From the NCBI GenBank assembly GCA_017480425.1, contig JAFVAR010000014.1, forward strand, positions 1 through 50,384: a stretch of DNA of 50,384 nucleotides, read 5' to 3'. This document shows positions 50,286 through 50,384 of the stretch, one piece after another. The notes beneath the pieces were generated by a model. It saw nothing but the letters and a program-made list of their open reading frames with translations, ran no database searches and was not told the DNA's origin. Numbering within the stretch: position 1 is the stretch's first letter; each line of letters starts with the position of its first letter. The translations under genes and the position numbers were made by a program. This DNA comes from a bacterium (GTDB taxonomy: Bacteria > Cyanobacteriota > Vampirovibrionia > Gastranaerophilales > Gastranaerophilaceae).

Positions 50286-50384
50286 AATTTTGTTTCCTTT
50301 CTTTTTTGTACATAATACTAACTGATATAAACTTTTACTTTTTTCTTTGGTTTAATTTCCCGTTTATTTACCCCATTTACCCCT

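Overview
The window is AT-rich, uses standard bacterial genes and carries flagellar switch genes beside a split type II fatty-acid cluster. Several predicted proteins start with a short motif of the form M-x-I-x-x-I-N followed by a Phe-x-Gly-type motif. I associate this mix with gut Vampirovibrionia (Melainabacteria, Gastranaerophilales-like), but that is an inference; there is no rRNA gene here to confirm it.

Region 1 (1-9.5 kb) is accessory and phage-like. It begins inside a tailed-phage portal protein and is mostly read leftward: a DUF6973-like protein, a GNAT-like protein, a small 103-residue protein, three M23 peptidase copies, an unknown 331-residue protein and a zinc-ribbon protein. 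Set into it on the + strand are small signal-peptide or membrane-protein genes, most with their own promoter and almost no 5' leader. Three copies of an M23 peptidase gene and a secreted-protein gene point at each other in a duplicated array. The peptidases share a nearly identical N-terminus and differ in the catalytic domain, which looks like a polymorphic effector/immunity arrangement.

Region 2 (9.8-25.9 kb) is chromosomal: a zinc alcohol dehydrogenase, a phosphohexomutase with an N-terminal extension, a HEAT-repeat protein, an orphan sensor kinase, a fliL-fliM-fliN operon continuing into degenerate PurN-like and PurD-like genes, an M49-like metallopeptidase, an HD-domain nuclease, a divergent hybrid-cluster protein and a membrane protein.

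Region 3 (26-35.5 kb) is housekeeping: rpsB-tsf behind a long leader, mnmG, a Y-family polymerase with a small partner, the trkA-trkH potassium system and a UbiA-type prenyltransferase.

Region 4 (35.7-39.5 kb) holds large and small proteins of probable surface or secreted nature, flanked and led by GC-rich inverted repeats and a conserved leader element. Region 5 (39.6-49.8 kb) holds glyQ, two tandem amino-acid permeases and fabH-fabD-fabG-acpP-fabF, interrupted by a secreted protein plus CHAP amidase pair. The window ends with a small tagged protein carrying an exact 27-bp tandem repeat.

Recurrent themes are apparent leaderless genes with a -10 box 6-7 nt before the ATG, the N-terminal tag on unrelated enzymes, and peptidoglycan hydrolases without signal peptides paired with small exported proteins. 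No tRNA, rRNA, CRISPR array, transposase or integrase was found.
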